Assembly: GCF_033095785.1 (NCBI RefSeq)
Contig: NZ_CP137134.1
Coordinates: 2,728,001-2,792,000, forward strand
Direction: 5' to 3'
From: Nitrosospira sp. Is2
Lineage (GTDB): Bacteria > Pseudomonadota > Gammaproteobacteria > Burkholderiales > Nitrosomonadaceae
DNA: 64,000 bases
Of the stretch, positions 18,649-28,504 are shown one piece after another. Below the pieces are notes generated by a model. That model saw only the letters and a program-made list of their open reading frames with translations. It had not been told where the DNA came from and made no database searches. A program made the position numbers and the translations under genes. The number at the start of each line of letters is the position of its first letter. Position 1 is the stretch's first letter.

Positions 18649-19581
18649 GTGAAGAAAATTGAACACATTCTCGTCGCTACAGATTTTTCGCCGCGGTCGG
18701 ACAGAGCGGTTCGCCGCGGCGCGCAGCTGGCCAAGGAGTACGGCGCAAAACTTGATTTGCTGCACGTCCTTCCCATCCTTACATTCGAAGCGCTCCGGCG
18801 ATTGAAGATCGATATCCCGTTGGAGACGGAACAGCAGCTCTATAATCACGCCAAGGCAACGCTGCAAGAGGTGGCAACTTCGTTGTCCAGCGGGGGCATA
18901 AGCGTGATGCATCACGTTGCGATCGGTCAAGCGCACGTGAAAATCAATCAGTATGCGAACGCGAATCATGCCGATCTGATAGTCATCGGTGATCAAGGGG
19001 AAACCTTCGCTCGGGAATTCTTCCTTGGGACAACCGCGTCAAAAACCCTCAGCAAAGGATTTCGTCCGCTGCTCGTCGTAAAACAGGAACCGAAAGGGGA
19101 GTACAAGCATGTATTGGTACCGATGGATTTTTCGCAACCATCGCTCGATGCGCTTGAGGTGGCATTAAAAACGGGTACGCGAGCGTCGATTTACGTGTTG
19201 CATGTAGCCGAGGTGCCGTTCGCACACCGAATGAAGCAGATCGGTCTCAGCGAGGAACGTGCTGATCTCCATCGAGACAATTTATTAAGCCATGCCCGTG
19301 CGGAGATTGAAAAGATAGCCGAAGGCTGTGCCCGAGGTAATGCCCAGGTTACTTTCATTGTCGAGCAAGGCCGCCCACGTGCTGTCATATTGCAGCAAGT
19401 CCGGGCTCTCCATATAGATTTGGTTGTCATAGGGAAGCGCGGCGAGACGGAATTGGATGAAGCACTATTCGGTTCGGTTACCAAGCATGTTCTCTACGAG
19501 ACTTCGTGCGACGTCCTGGTGGTTAGCTCCGGGCTGCTGAAACAGTCGGAAAAGGATGACCTGGGCGGCAAGCATTCGTGA
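18649..19581 (+). CDS. Tandem universal stress protein (UspA family)
   Basis: A 310-residue protein made of two UspA domains (about 1-145 and 150-300). The first begins IEHILVATDFSPRSDRAVRRG and has the ATP-binding type loop VIGDQGETFAREFFLGTTA; the second begins YKHVLVPMDFSQPSLDALEVA and has VVIGKRGETELDEALFGSVT. Both loops have the G-x2-G-x9-G(S/T)-like pattern. The start is GTG 18649. Its stop overlaps the GTG start of the acetate kinase gene (GTGA), so the two are translationally coupled, which suggests that the stress protein senses or regulates phosphoketolase metabolism. Confidence 0.92.
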   Translation: MKKIEHILVATDFSPRSDRAVRRGAQLAKEYGAKLDLLHVLPILTFEALRRLKIDIPLETEQQLYNHAKATLQEVATSLSSGGISVMHHVAIGQAHVKINQYANANHADLIVIGDQGETFAREFFLGTTASKTLSKGFRPLLVVKQEPKGEYKHVLVPMDFSQPSLDALEVALKTGTRASIYVLHVAEVPFAHRMKQIGLSEERADLHRDNLLSHARAEIEKIAEGCARGNAQVTFIVEQGRPRAVILQQVRALHIDLVVIGKRGETELDEALFGSVTKHVLYETSCDVLVVSSGLLKQSEKDDLGGKHS

Positions 19582-20690
19582 TTATCCTGACTGTTAACAC
19601 TGGCAGTTCATCGGTCCGCCTGGCGGCATTCTCCAGTGATAGCGGCGCGCTGAGCGGATTGGCAAATTCCCGTTACGATCTGTCGGGCAGCGAACCCGAG
19701 GTCATGCTGAAAGCATTCCTCGAAACGCATGGGCTGGCAGAAACAAAACTTGCGGTGCATCGCGTGGTGCATGGGGGGATGAACCTCACTGCGCCGTGCC
19801 TGATCGATGAGGAAGTGGAGCAGGAGATCAGCCGCGTTGCGTCGCTCGCGCCGCTGCACAACCGCACTGCGCTACGATGGATACGTGCAGCTGGCGGTGT
19901 GCTGGGGAGGGACGTTGCCCAGGTAGCGGTGTTCGATACCGCGTTTTTCAGAGCTCTGCCCGAAGCCGCACGCATGTACGCGCTTCCGCACACGCTTGTC
20001 GAAAAGCATGGGCTGCGCCGCTACGGTTTTCATGGGCTGGCGCATCAGGCCATGTGGCGGAGCTGGCAGGGGTTGCAGCCCGGCGCCGGTCGGGGAGGGC
20101 GCATCATTTCACTGCAGCTCGGGGCCGGTTGCTCAATCACGGCGATAGAGAACGGGTCGCCGCGTGACACTTCCATGGGGTTTTCCCCCCTGGAGGGGCT
20201 AGTAATGGCCACGCGCTCGGGGGATGTCGATCCCGGCCTGATTACGTTTTTGCTCCGCCAGGAAAATTTAACCGCGGAGCAGCTGGATGAACTCCTGAAT
20301 CAGCATTCCGGCCTTTTGGGATTGTCCGGGATCAGCGCCGACATACGGGAATTACTGGGGTCGCCCGACAAGCTGGCACAGCTGGCATTGGATGTGTACT
20401 GTTACCGGGTGCGTAAATACATCGGTGCCTACCTGGCGGTGCTGTCTGGCGCCGAGGCAATTGTTTTCGGCGGAGGAGTCGGAGAAAACGTACCGGAAGT
20501 GCGGGAAAAAATACTCGCCGGCATGGAATGGTGCGGCATCGAAATCGATTTAAACGCAAATCGGGATGCCCACGGATTATCGCGTATCAGTGGCGAGAAA
20601 AGCCGGGTGGCGGCGTGGGTTATTCCTGTAGACGAGGCGGCGGTTCTAGCGCGCGAAGGGACCGCGTTGATGGCGGCAAAAGGAGCCTGA
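19578..20690 (+). CDS. ackA: Acetate kinase
   Basis: A 370-residue acetate/propionate kinase that transfers phosphate from acetyl phosphate to ADP. The N-terminal VNTGSSSVRLA is the family phosphate-binding start; HRVVHGG, RYGFHGLAHQ, LGAGCSITAIENG, DTSMGFSPLEGL and the VFGGGVGEN adenosine motif follow. It is about 30 residues shorter than the usual 400, mainly through a shorter segment before HRVVHGG, with all active-site blocks kept. Start is GTG 19578, overlapping the UspA gene by four bases. With phosphoketolase next to it, it would yield ATP and acetate from sugar phosphates. Confidence 0.95.
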   Translation: MIILTVNTGSSSVRLAAFSSDSGALSGLANSRYDLSGSEPEVMLKAFLETHGLAETKLAVHRVVHGGMNLTAPCLIDEEVEQEISRVASLAPLHNRTALRWIRAAGGVLGRDVAQVAVFDTAFFRALPEAARMYALPHTLVEKHGLRRYGFHGLAHQAMWRSWQGLQPGAGRGGRIISLQLGAGCSITAIENGSPRDTSMGFSPLEGLVMATRSGDVDPGLITFLLRQENLTAEQLDELLNQHSGLLGLSGISADIRELLGSPDKLAQLALDVYCYRVRKYIGAYLAVLSGAEAIVFGGGVGENVPEVREKILAGMEWCGIEIDLNANRDAHGLSRISGEKSRVAAWVIPVDEAAVLAREGTALMAAKGA

Positions 20691-20702
20691 AGGAGAATCG
20701 TT

Positions 20703-23120
20703 ATGAATCAAGCTGAACCCAAGACTCAATCAGTGGACAAACCGCTTTCCGAAGATGAATTGCGCAGGATCAATGCCTATTGGCGGGCTGCAAATTATCT
20801 TTCCGTCGGACAGATATATCTTCTCGACAACCCGCTACTCAGGGAGCCGCTTACGGTCGCGCATGTGAAGCCCCGGTTGCTCGGGCACTGGGGTACCACG
20901 CCGGGGCTCAATTTTATTTACGCGCATCTGAATCGCATCATAAACAAATACGATCTCGATATGATCTATATAGCGGGGCCGGGTCATGGTGGCCCGGCGA
21001 TGGTGGCCAACACGTGGCTCGAAGGCAGCTATAGTGAGTTTTATCCCCATATTTCGCGCGACGCGATCGGCATGAAGAGGCTGTTTAAGCAGTTTTCGTT
21101 CCCCGGCGGGATTCCCAGCCATGTCGCGCCGGAAACGCCTGGTTCGATTCACGAAGGCGGGGAGCTGGGCTATTCCGTATCTCATGCCTTTGGCGCCGCT
21201 TTTGACAATCCGGATCTGGTCGTGGCGTGCGTGGTCGGTGATGGCGAAGCTGAAACCGGCCCGCTCGCCTGCGCCTGGCACTCCAATAAATTTCTCAACC
21301 CGGCTCGTGATGGAGCGGTGCTGCCGATCCTGCATCTGAACGGGTACAAGATAGCCAATCCCGCAGTGCTGGCTCGCATCAGCCACGACGAGCTGCAGGA
21401 TCTTTTCTTCGGTTATGGTTATCAACCCTATTTCGTCGAGGGGTCGGATCCGGCGCTCATGCATCAGCAGATGGCCGCCGCGTTCGATCTCGCTGTTGAT
21501 CAGATTCGAGCGATTCAGCGCGAAGCTCGAACCAGCGGTCAAACAATGAAGGAAATCACATATCCGCGTTGGCCCATGATCGTTCTGCGCAGTCCGAAGG
21601 GATGGACGGGACCGAAAGAGGTCGACGGCAAGACGACTGAGGGTCTCTGGCGCTCGCACCAGGTGCCGCTTGCAGAGATCGGCTCAAATCCGCAACATCT
21701 GAAGCTGTTGGAAAGCTGGATGAAGAGCTACAACCCGGAGGAATTATTCGATGAGAAAGGCGCTCTCCTGCCGGAATTGGCGGCGCTCGCGCCCCGTGGC
21801 GAGCGCCGTATGGGCGCAAATCCCCATGCTAACGGCGGCCGGTTGCTGAAGGCATTGGAAATGCCCGATTTTCGCGATTATGCCGTCGCTGTACCAGGGC
21901 CAGGCATAGTGGTCGCCGAAGCAACGCGCGAGATGGGAAAATTATTGCGTGACGTAATGAAGCTCAATCTCGGCAGCCGTAATTTCCGGGTGATGGGACC
22001 GGATGAGACCAGTTCGAACCGCCTCGATGCGCTGTATGAGGTGACGCCCCGCACGTGGGTGGGGCAGAACTTGCCGAGTGATGAAAACCTTTCCCCGGAT
22101 GGAAGGGTGATGGAAATTCTCTCGGAGCATACCTGCCAGGGCTGGCTTGAGGGGTACCTGCTTACCGGACGGCACGGTCTTTTCTCATGCTATGAGGCAT
22201 TTATCCATATCGTTGACTCAATGTTCAATCAACATGCCAAATGGCTAAAGGTAACGAAGGAAATCTCTTGGCGCGCCCCGATTGCCTCGCTGAATTATTT
22301 GCTGACGTCACATGTCTGGCGTCAGGATCACAATGGATTCTCGCACCAGGACCCGGGCTTCATCGATCACGCGGTAAACAAAAAAGCCGATATCATCCGG
22401 GTTTATTTGCCGCCGGATGCAAACACGCTGCTGTATGTTGCCGATAAATGCCTGCGCTCGCGTAACTTTGTCAACGTTATCGTCGCCGGTAAGCAACCGG
22501 CATTGCAATGGCTGGATATGGACTCGGCCATCAAGCACGCCACTACCGGTATTGGGGCCTGGGGTTGGGCGAGCAATGACCAGGACAGTGACCCGGACGT
22601 AATAATGGGGTGCGCGGGCGATGTGCCGACACTTGAAACCTTGGCGGCAGTCGATCTGTTGCGGCGTCATATCCCCGAACTGAAGATAAGGGTGGTAAAC
22701 GTAGTAGACCTGATGACCCTCCAGCCCCGAACGGAACATCCGCATGGGTTATCCGATGATGACTTCGATTCGCTCTTCACGGCTTCCCGGCCAATCATTT
22801 TTGCCTACCATGGCTATCCCTGGCTTATCCATCGTCTGACCTATCGCCGCAACAATCATGAAAACCTGCACGTGCGTGGATACAAGGAAGAAGGAACGAC
22901 CACCACTCCGTTTGACATGACGGTTCTGAATGATCTTGACCGCTTCCATCTGGTAATGGACGTGGTCGACCGCGTGCCCACGCTGGGCTCAAAGGGGGTG
23001 TACCTCAAGCAGCTGATGCGCGAGAAGTTGACCGAACATAAGCAGTACATCGTCGAATACGGCGATGACATGCCCGAGATACGCGACTGGCACTGGCCTT
23101 CCAGTTCCGGGGGCCAATGA
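20703..23120 (+). CDS. xfp: Phosphoketolase (xylulose-5-phosphate/fructose-6-phosphate)
   Basis: An 805-residue thiamine-diphosphate enzyme that splits xylulose 5-phosphate or fructose 6-phosphate to acetyl phosphate plus glyceraldehyde or erythrose phosphate. Typical blocks are [18 protein letters not shown] near residue 60, [11 protein letters not shown], the ThDP motif [19 protein letters not shown] (around 180) and [18 protein letters not shown] (about 540). Length is normal. The ribosome binding site AAGGAG lies nine bases before ATG 20703. The gene follows ackA by 12 bases and completes a UspA-AckA-Xfp operon. Confidence 0.97.
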   Translation: MNQAEPKTQSVDKPLSEDELRRINAYWRAANYLSVGQIYLLDNPLLREPLTVAHVKPRLLGHWGTTPGLNFIYAHLNRIINKYDLDMIYIAGPGHGGPAMVANTWLEGSYSEFYPHISRDAIGMKRLFKQFSFPGGIPSHVAPETPGSIHEGGELGYSVSHAFGAAFDNPDLVVACVVGDGEAETGPLACAWHSNKFLNPARDGAVLPILHLNGYKIANPAVLARISHDELQDLFFGYGYQPYFVEGSDPALMHQQMAAAFDLAVDQIRAIQREARTSGQTMKEITYPRWPMIVLRSPKGWTGPKEVDGKTTEGLWRSHQVPLAEIGSNPQHLKLLESWMKSYNPEELFDEKGALLPELAALAPRGERRMGANPHANGGRLLKALEMPDFRDYAVAVPGPGIVVAEATREMGKLLRDVMKLNLGSRNFRVMGPDETSSNRLDALYEVTPRTWVGQNLPSDENLSPDGRVMEILSEHTCQGWLEGYLLTGRHGLFSCYEAFIHIVDSMFNQHAKWLKVTKEISWRAPIASLNYLLTSHVWRQDHNGFSHQDPGFIDHAVNKKADIIRVYLPPDANTLLYVADKCLRSRNFVNVIVAGKQPALQWLDMDSAIKHATTGIGAWGWASNDQDSDPDVIMGCAGDVPTLETLAAVDLLRRHIPELKIRVVNVVDLMTLQPRTEHPHGLSDDDFDSLFTASRPIIFAYHGYPWLIHRLTYRRNNHENLHVRGYKEEGTTTTPFDMTVLNDLDRFHLVMDVVDRVPTLGSKGVYLKQLMREKLTEHKQYIVEYGDDMPEIRDWHWPSSSGGQ

Positions 23121-23276
23121 TCGGTCTATGTGATAAGGCGGAAACGCGGCAAAAGTGACGGATGGGATGGATGCTTATCTTGGAACCACGGTTCCCGCCT
23201 CTATATTGCGAGCAAAATATCCTTTTCATCAACACCCAGGCGCAAGCACGTTTGCTGAGTTGGCGGAGAGGTACGG

Positions 23277-23891
23277 ATGATATTTATCCTCAATCTCATT
23301 GCGCTCTATTTCGCGTTTACATCGAATCACACGGACGGCGTGTACTGGGGCGCCGTCCTGCCTGCGCTATACGCTATCATTGTGGCGCCCCACGCGTTGA
23401 TCGGCAGAACCGACATCCCACTGCCAAGGATAGCGAAAATACTCGCTGACAAATGGGAAAATGCGGAGGATCTGACGGAATATATCGCCAAATACTGGAT
23501 GGCGCTGGCCTATCCCACCACTTCATGGAAAAAGCAGAGGAACAGCGTTATTCTCTACCTGACTTCGTTTCTGCTGGGTGTCGTCTATTTTGCCAAGGAA
23601 ATGTTTGCGGGCGGTATCTTCATGTTTGTAGTGGGATATATTCTCTATCAAATGAGTCTTCGAGTGGACTGGCCGAGGTCCGTCTATACGAGCCCGGAAT
23701 TCAGGGACGGGAGCGACAATGAATTCGCCAGAAAAGAATGGGAGCTTGCCGCCATGTCGATTGTGGCATTTGCCGATCTATACCCGGATGACAAGGCACT
23801 TAACAATTCAGCAAAAGAAATCTCGGAAGATGCGGACGTAAAGCCGTTGCTCACAAGATACCGACACGAAGCGTTTGGGGGAGCGGGGTAG
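23277..23891 (+). CDS. Unknown membrane protein downstream of phosphoketolase
   Basis: A 204-residue protein that I do not recognise. It has two N-terminal helices (about 2-18 and 22-42), two central ones (about 92-108 and 112-128) and a soluble C-terminal part of about 75 residues that ends with acidic and helical segments. A GGAGAGG lies about eight bases before ATG 23277. It follows xfp by 156 bases and may be in the same transcript, but no shared function is implied by motifs. Confidence 0.7.
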   Translation: MIFILNLIALYFAFTSNHTDGVYWGAVLPALYAIIVAPHALIGRTDIPLPRIAKILADKWENAEDLTEYIAKYWMALAYPTTSWKKQRNSVILYLTSFLLGVVYFAKEMFAGGIFMFVVGYILYQMSLRVDWPRSVYTSPEFRDGSDNEFARKEWELAAMSIVAFADLYPDDKALNNSAKEISEDADVKPLLTRYRHEAFGGAG

Positions 23892-24073
23892 AACGGCCCC
23901 GCCATTCGTTTTTGGCGCTTTTGGCGCCTCCGCCGATCGTACAGCGAACATTCAAAGCTTTCCGGTCACCTTCCAATCGGCTGGCAGGCAATGCCCCAGG
24001 CTGGTTAGGTATCCCCGCTTGCCTACCGACCGCTTGCTGCAAAAGTGCCACAGCGAGGCATCGGCGTTACCCG

Positions 24074-24382
24074 CTAATAAATCTGTCGTTTGAGTTTGCC
24101 TGATGCAGCACGGCCGTAGCAAGCTCGTCGATCGATTTGGCTGCTAGAGGCATCGAGATAGGGAATTCCTTCGCGCCGCTCAGCTTTTTCCGCTGCGCGG
24201 ACTTCGTGTTCGCAATTCCTGAGCGAGGCATATTCACTGTCGGGCTTGCGCTCGCGTCGCATCTGATGCAGGCATAGCTGTTCAACCGTAAAGCCGAGCA
24301 GCTTGCTGCGGTTGTTCCTGATCTGGGACGGGTCCGACAGAAAGAAGCCTGCTGGCGGTGGCTGTGCCACTTTAATTGACAT
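24074..24382 (-). CDS. Possible small protein, perhaps frameshifted
   Basis: From ATG 24382 (preceded by GGTGAG) about 102 residues can be read. The first 75 look like a soluble charged protein (KLLGFTVEQLCLHQMRRER), while the last 20 are basic and disordered. The overlapping frame ending at 24067 carries a more protein-like tail, KSIDELATAVLHQANSN. A one-base indel near 24,130-24,160 would join the two parts, so this may be a decaying gene. No homology is recognised. Confidence 0.25.
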   Translation of the reverse strand: MSIKVAQPPPAGFFLSDPSQIRNNRSKLLGFTVEQLCLHQMRRERKPDSEYASLRNCEHEVRAAEKAERREGIPYLDASSSQIDRRACYGRAASGKLKRQIY

Positions 24383-24787
24383 TTGTTTTAACTCACCGAT
24401 AATGTAAAGAGGCCCTGAATGGCTCTCAAGCCCGCAATGACAACGTCGAAGCCATAGCTGAGTGTCTGAAGTGCACACGGGGCGCCCCCGGGATTTCTTC
24501 TCAGGAGTCGGCCCCCCCGGGTATTCTCCCCAGCGGGCATGGGTCCGCGTCCGGCTTTGCGCGACCCGAGCCTCATTAGTTCCTTCCCCCGCCTTTGGGC
24601 ATCTTTGGGAGTCATGGCCGTCCAAGTTTTCCAAGCTGTTCCTTGCAGGCTGATGTCAGCCTGGTGCTTTTTCGGGAGTACGGCAAAAAAATCCTCGCGG
24701 AAATTAGGCTCTGAGGAACGTTGCGCCTGAGGTCCGCCGCAAGGGGGAGAACGCAACATTGCTTCGACCACCTCGTATCTCCGGCTT

Positions 24788-24801
24788 ATCGATATATCGA
24801 T
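24788..24801. promoter_or_regulatory. 14-bp palindrome upstream of ppsA
   Basis: ATCGATATATCGAT is a perfect palindrome that ends 52 bases before a TATAAT hexamer and 113 bases before the ppsA start. It may be an operator; AT-rich palindromes of this length also occur by chance. Confidence 0.3.
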
Positions 24802-24853
24802 TTGGGCCTCGTTTGCCAACGGAACGTTTGCAACGATTTTATTTAAAAGTTTC

Positions 24854-24859
24854 TATAAT
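24854..24859 (+). promoter_or_regulatory. Candidate -10 box for ppsA
   Basis: TATAAT matches the sigma-70 -10 consensus exactly and lies in an AT-rich stretch 55 bases upstream of the TTG start of ppsA. A TTGCAA at 24828-24833 could serve as -35, but the spacing of 20 is longer than the usual 16-18, so the assignment is tentative. Confidence 0.4.
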
Positions 24860-24914
24860 GAAAATAACGTATCGTGGCAACTAACACAACCGTACTCGCG
24901 AACAGGAGCAGAAA

Positions 24915-27326
24915 TTGACTGATTCACAATACGTCGTCTGGTTCGATGAGTTGCGCATGACGGACGTAGGCCGCGTGGGCGGAAAGAATGCGTCGCTGGG
25001 CGAAATGATCAGCCAGTTGACAAAGGCCGGGGTGCGGGTTCCTCACGGCTTTGCAACGACCGCCGATGCCTATCGTGAGTTTCTTGCCCAGGGAGGTCTG
25101 GCACAGCGCATCGAACGGATACTCGCCACGCTTGATACGCGAGACGTTAAAGCACTGGCTACTACTGGCGCGCAAATCCGGGCCTGGATCGTGGAAACTC
25201 CGCTGCAGCCGCGGTTGAAGCAGGAAATCACCACTGCTTACCAGAAAATGCTGCAGGAAGCGGAGTCCAGCGAAATCTCCGTGGCGGTGCGTTCTTCCGC
25301 TACCGCAGAAGACTTGGCGACCGCCTCCTTCGCAGGCCAGCAGGAAACTTACCTGAATATTCATGGACTGGACAATTTGTTAAAGGCGGTCCAGGACGTG
25401 TTTGCCTCGCTCTACAATGACCGGGCAATTTCGTACCGCGTCGACAAGGGTTTCATCCATTCAGAGGTGGCTTTATCGGCGGGCGTGCAGCAGATGGTTC
25501 GCAGTGATATGGGTGCTTCAGGCGTGATCTTCACTCTGGATACCGAAACAGGATTTGATCAGGTGGTCTTCATCACGGCTTCATATGGCTTGGGGGAAAC
25601 CGTAGTGAAGGGTGCGGTCAACCCGGACGAGTTCTATGTTTACAAACCCGCACTAGCGCAGGGAAGGCCGGCGATTCTTCGACGAAACCTGGGTTCCAAG
25701 CTCATCAAAATGCAATATGCGGCAAGCGGCGACATCGGCCGTACGGTGGAAACCCTGGAGGTGGATCAGGCTGCGCGTAGCCGCTTCTCCGTGACCGACC
25801 GGGATGTAGAGGAATTGGCCCGCCATGCGGTCGTCATCGAGCGGCACTATGGCAGGCCCATGGATATCGAATGGGGCAAGGACGGCCAGGATGGCAAACT
25901 CTACATCCTGCAAGCGCGGCCCGAGACAGTGCAATCCGCGGCAAAGGTGAATACGCTGCGGCGCTACCGGTTGAAAAGCAAATCGGAAATACTGGTATCC
26001 GGGCGCGCCATCGGCCAGAAAATCGGTAGCGGTCCGGTCCGGCTGGTTCTGGACGCGAGCGAGATGTCACGCGTGCGAGAGGGAGATGTGCTGGTGACCG
26101 ACATGACCGATCCCGATTGGGAGCCCGTCATGAAACGTGCATCGGCCATTGTGACCAATCGCGGCGGCCGCACCTGCCACGCGGCAATTGTTGCGCGCGA
26201 ACTAGGGATCCCGGCGGTAGTCGGTTGCGGAAACGCTACCGGTACACTGGCTGAGGACGAAATGGTGACGGTGTCCTGTACAGAAGGGGATACCGGCAAT
26301 ATCTATCGGGGGTCGCTGGAAATCGAAGTGATCGACCTGGCGCTCGAGAGTATGCCGAAGCCGCCAGTCAAGATCACCATGAACGTGGGCAACCCGGACC
26401 TGGCGTTTGGTTTTCAGCGCATACCCAACGATGGCGTTGGTCTGGCGCGGCTGGAGTTCATCATCGCACGCATGATCGGAATACACCCCAACGCTGTGTT
26501 GCACTATCCGGATCTACCCCCCGACCTGAAGCAGCAGGTGGAAAATCAGAGTGCGGGTTATCCCGATCCTGTCAGTTTTTATGTTGAGAAACTCGCCGAG
26601 GGTATCGCCACGCTAGGTGCGGCATTCTTCCCAAAGCCGGTTATCGTGCGCCTCTCGGACTTTAAATCCAACGAATACTCGAGCCTCATTGGCGGGCTGC
26701 AATACGAGCCCAAGGAAGAAAATCCGATGCTGGGATTTCGCGGCGCTTCGCGCTACGTGGCGAAGGAGTTCCGCGAGTGTTTCGAACTTGAATGCCGGGC
26801 GATGAAGAAAGTCCGAACCGAGATGGGCCTTACCAATCTGGAGATCATGATACCGTTTGTGCGGACGGTGACCGAAGCACGCCGCGTAGTAACCCTGCTG
26901 GAAGAAAACGGCTTGAAACGGGGTGAGAACGGCTTGCGGCTGATCATGATGTGTGAAATCCCATCCAATGCGTTGCTTGCGGATCAGTTCCTCGAGTACT
27001 TCGACGGTTTTTCCATCGGGTCCAACGACCTGACGCAGCTCACTCTCGGGTTGGATCGGGATTCCAGCCTTGTTGCGGAATCCTTCGATGAGCGCGACCC
27101 CGCGGTCAAGGCCCTGTTGCGGCTCGCAATTCAGGCATGCCGTGGAGCGGGAAAATACATCGGTATTTGTGGACAGGGGCCGTCCGACCATCCCGACCTG
27201 GCACGGTGGCTTATGGAAGAAGGCATCGGTAGTCTCTCATTGAATCCTGATACGGTGGTGGATACCTGGCTTTATCTTGTTGAGGAAGCTAAAAAAAAAG
27301 GCAGCATTTTAGAACGAGGCGCTTAA
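24915..27326 (+). CDS. ppsA: Phosphoenolpyruvate synthase
   Basis: An 803-residue PEP synthase (pyruvate, water dikinase) that makes PEP from pyruvate and ATP. It has the N-terminal ATP-grasp part ([30 protein letters not shown]), the swivelling phosphohistidine domain with [17 protein letters not shown] (H422 is the phosphorylated residue) and the C-terminal PEP-binding barrel with [16 protein letters not shown] and ICGQGPSD. Start is TTG 24915 behind AGGAG with six-base spacing. In an autotroph it links pyruvate to gluconeogenesis. A prenyltransferase gene follows 28 bases downstream. Confidence 0.96.
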   Translation: MTDSQYVVWFDELRMTDVGRVGGKNASLGEMISQLTKAGVRVPHGFATTADAYREFLAQGGLAQRIERILATLDTRDVKALATTGAQIRAWIVETPLQPRLKQEITTAYQKMLQEAESSEISVAVRSSATAEDLATASFAGQQETYLNIHGLDNLLKAVQDVFASLYNDRAISYRVDKGFIHSEVALSAGVQQMVRSDMGASGVIFTLDTETGFDQVVFITASYGLGETVVKGAVNPDEFYVYKPALAQGRPAILRRNLGSKLIKMQYAASGDIGRTVETLEVDQAARSRFSVTDRDVEELARHAVVIERHYGRPMDIEWGKDGQDGKLYILQARPETVQSAAKVNTLRRYRLKSKSEILVSGRAIGQKIGSGPVRLVLDASEMSRVREGDVLVTDMTDPDWEPVMKRASAIVTNRGGRTCHAAIVARELGIPAVVGCGNATGTLAEDEMVTVSCTEGDTGNIYRGSLEIEVIDLALESMPKPPVKITMNVGNPDLAFGFQRIPNDGVGLARLEFIIARMIGIHPNAVLHYPDLPPDLKQQVENQSAGYPDPVSFYVEKLAEGIATLGAAFFPKPVIVRLSDFKSNEYSSLIGGLQYEPKEENPMLGFRGASRYVAKEFRECFELECRAMKKVRTEMGLTNLEIMIPFVRTVTEARRVVTLLEENGLKRGENGLRLIMMCEIPSNALLADQFLEYFDGFSIGSNDLTQLTLGLDRDSSLVAESFDERDPAVKALLRLAIQACRGAGKYIGICGQGPSDHPDLARWLMEEGIGSLSLNPDTVVDTWLYLVEEAKKKGSILERGA

Positions 27327-27354
27327 CTTGAACTGCTTTGTATAAGGATCGCAA

Positions 27355-27969
27355 ATGGCAAAGAACAGGATTCCGCAGCATATCGGCTTCATTCCTGACG
27401 GCAATCGCCGCTGGGCATTGAATCGGGGCCTCCCAAAAGAGGATGGATACACTTATGGTATTGGGCCCGGAATAGCCTTGTACGAAATATGCAAGGAGCG
27501 GGGTATTCCGGAAGCGTCTATTTATTGTTTTACGCAAGACAACACAAAGCGGCCGACCCTGCAAAAGCTGGCATTTACTGATGCCTCAGTGGAATTCGCT
27601 TTTGAGATCGAACGCCGCGGCGCGGCGCTGCTTGTGGTTGGCGATGAGCGCTCTGCGCAATTTCCCAAGGTGCTTGAAAAATTCAGGACGCGCCAGGGAA
27701 GCGGCATGAAGGTCAATCTACTCGTCAACTATGGCTGGGAATGGGACTTAGGGGGGCTCAAGAGCGGGAACCTGCATTCAAACGATGTGTCACGCCTGGA
27801 CCTGATCGTGCGTTGGGGAGGGGGCCGCCGCTTGAGCGGTTTTCTTCCGGTACAGTCGGTTTACGCGGACTTTTATGTGAGGGACGAGTATTGGCCGGAC
27901 TTCGAGCCTCAGCATTTCGAGCATGCGTTATCCTGGTTCCGGCGGCAGGACCGGACATTTGGCGGTTAA
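27355..27969 (+). CDS. Short divergent cis-prenyltransferase (UppS family)
   Basis: A 204-residue homologue of undecaprenyl diphosphate synthase. It keeps the start HIGFIPDGNRRWA with the metal-binding D15, the FTQDNTKRP motif, the R-x-GG-x-R-x-S region as DLIVRWGGGRRLSGF, and WPDF before a final RTFGG. It differs from UppS in length (about 250 usual): roughly 30 residues before DLIVR are missing, the Glu after GG is Gly, and the metal-binding Glu of the AELYF block is Asp (ADFYV). It probably makes a cis-prenyl diphosphate, maybe of other chain length. It sits 28 bases after ppsA; a standard uppS should exist elsewhere. Confidence 0.8.
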   Translation: MAKNRIPQHIGFIPDGNRRWALNRGLPKEDGYTYGIGPGIALYEICKERGIPEASIYCFTQDNTKRPTLQKLAFTDASVEFAFEIERRGAALLVVGDERSAQFPKVLEKFRTRQGSGMKVNLLVNYGWEWDLGGLKSGNLHSNDVSRLDLIVRWGGGRRLSGFLPVQSVYADFYVRDEYWPDFEPQHFEHALSWFRRQDRTFGG

Positions 27970-28162
27970 TAGTTCGCATAAAACGGGATCGCTCCCTGAA
28001 GCGGAAATAAAGACGGACGGAGTCCGGGCAGGCTCCGTACCACCCTCATCCAGGTTTCTCGCCCCCCAAACACCTTTTTGTGCGTTGTCGTACAGTATAG
28101 TTTCAAATCCATGGGTAGCATTTCCAGACAGCAATTCGCTGATAGACAATAAGGAGCTATCC

Positions 28163-28504
28163 ATGAAATACCTGTCCATCATGAATAGTAAAACAGTGCA
28201 GCCACTGCTCGCCGCGGTCCTTTTAACCGTCGCAGGATCGGTTTATGCACAGATCAATGTGCCCGGCCAAGGCGACGCCATGCAACGGCCTTCCGATTCC
28301 ATGCAACCGCCGGTAACGCCAGGGAAGCCATTTGAGAAAGGCACGACCAGAGGGGAAGAAGCGGAAAGGAAAAACCGCTTCGAAAGAAATCAGAGAGAAT
28401 CATTAAGCGAAGGAGAATATCGAGAGCATCGCAAGGAAGGTGTCTACGATTATGGCACCGAAAAAGAGCGCGGGTCTGCACCAGCGTCGGGGACAGGTTA
28501 TTGA
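28163..28504 (+). CDS. Small secreted protein of unknown function
   Basis: Translation from ATG 28163 with AAGGAG six bases upstream gives 113 residues; the frame extends further upstream but without protein character. A signal peptide (1-30, cleavage near VYA-QI) is followed by a charged, proline- and glutamate-rich mature part with no cysteines (KPFEKGTTRGEEAERKNR, LSEGEYREHRKEGVYDYG). It looks intrinsically disordered and periplasmic. No family recognised. Confidence 0.65.
   Translation: MKYLSIMNSKTVQPLLAAVLLTVAGSVYAQINVPGQGDAMQRPSDSMQPPVTPGKPFEKGTTRGEEAERKNRFERNQRESLSEGEYREHRKEGVYDYGTEKERGSAPASGTGY

Larger units (their letters stand above)
23892..24914. other. Low-information intergenic region upstream of ppsA
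   Basis: About one kilobase without a convincing gene. A GC-rich inverted sequence at about 23,918-23,930 (ggcgc...gcgcc) lies just downstream of the membrane-protein gene. Minus-strand frames are open at 24074-24634 and 24388-24819 but are rich in Arg/Gly/Pro and look non-coding, except for a possible short gene at 24074-24382. The 3' end holds a palindrome and a -10-like box in front of ppsA. Confidence 0.4.

Noticed and set aside
20835..21659. 274-codon minus-strand frame opposite xfp
   Set aside because: Shadow of the phosphoketolase gene, no motif, no ribosome binding site.
24388..24819. 143-codon minus-strand frame before ppsA
   Set aside because: Rich in Arg/Gly/Pro, no motif and no good ribosome binding site; it looks like chance.
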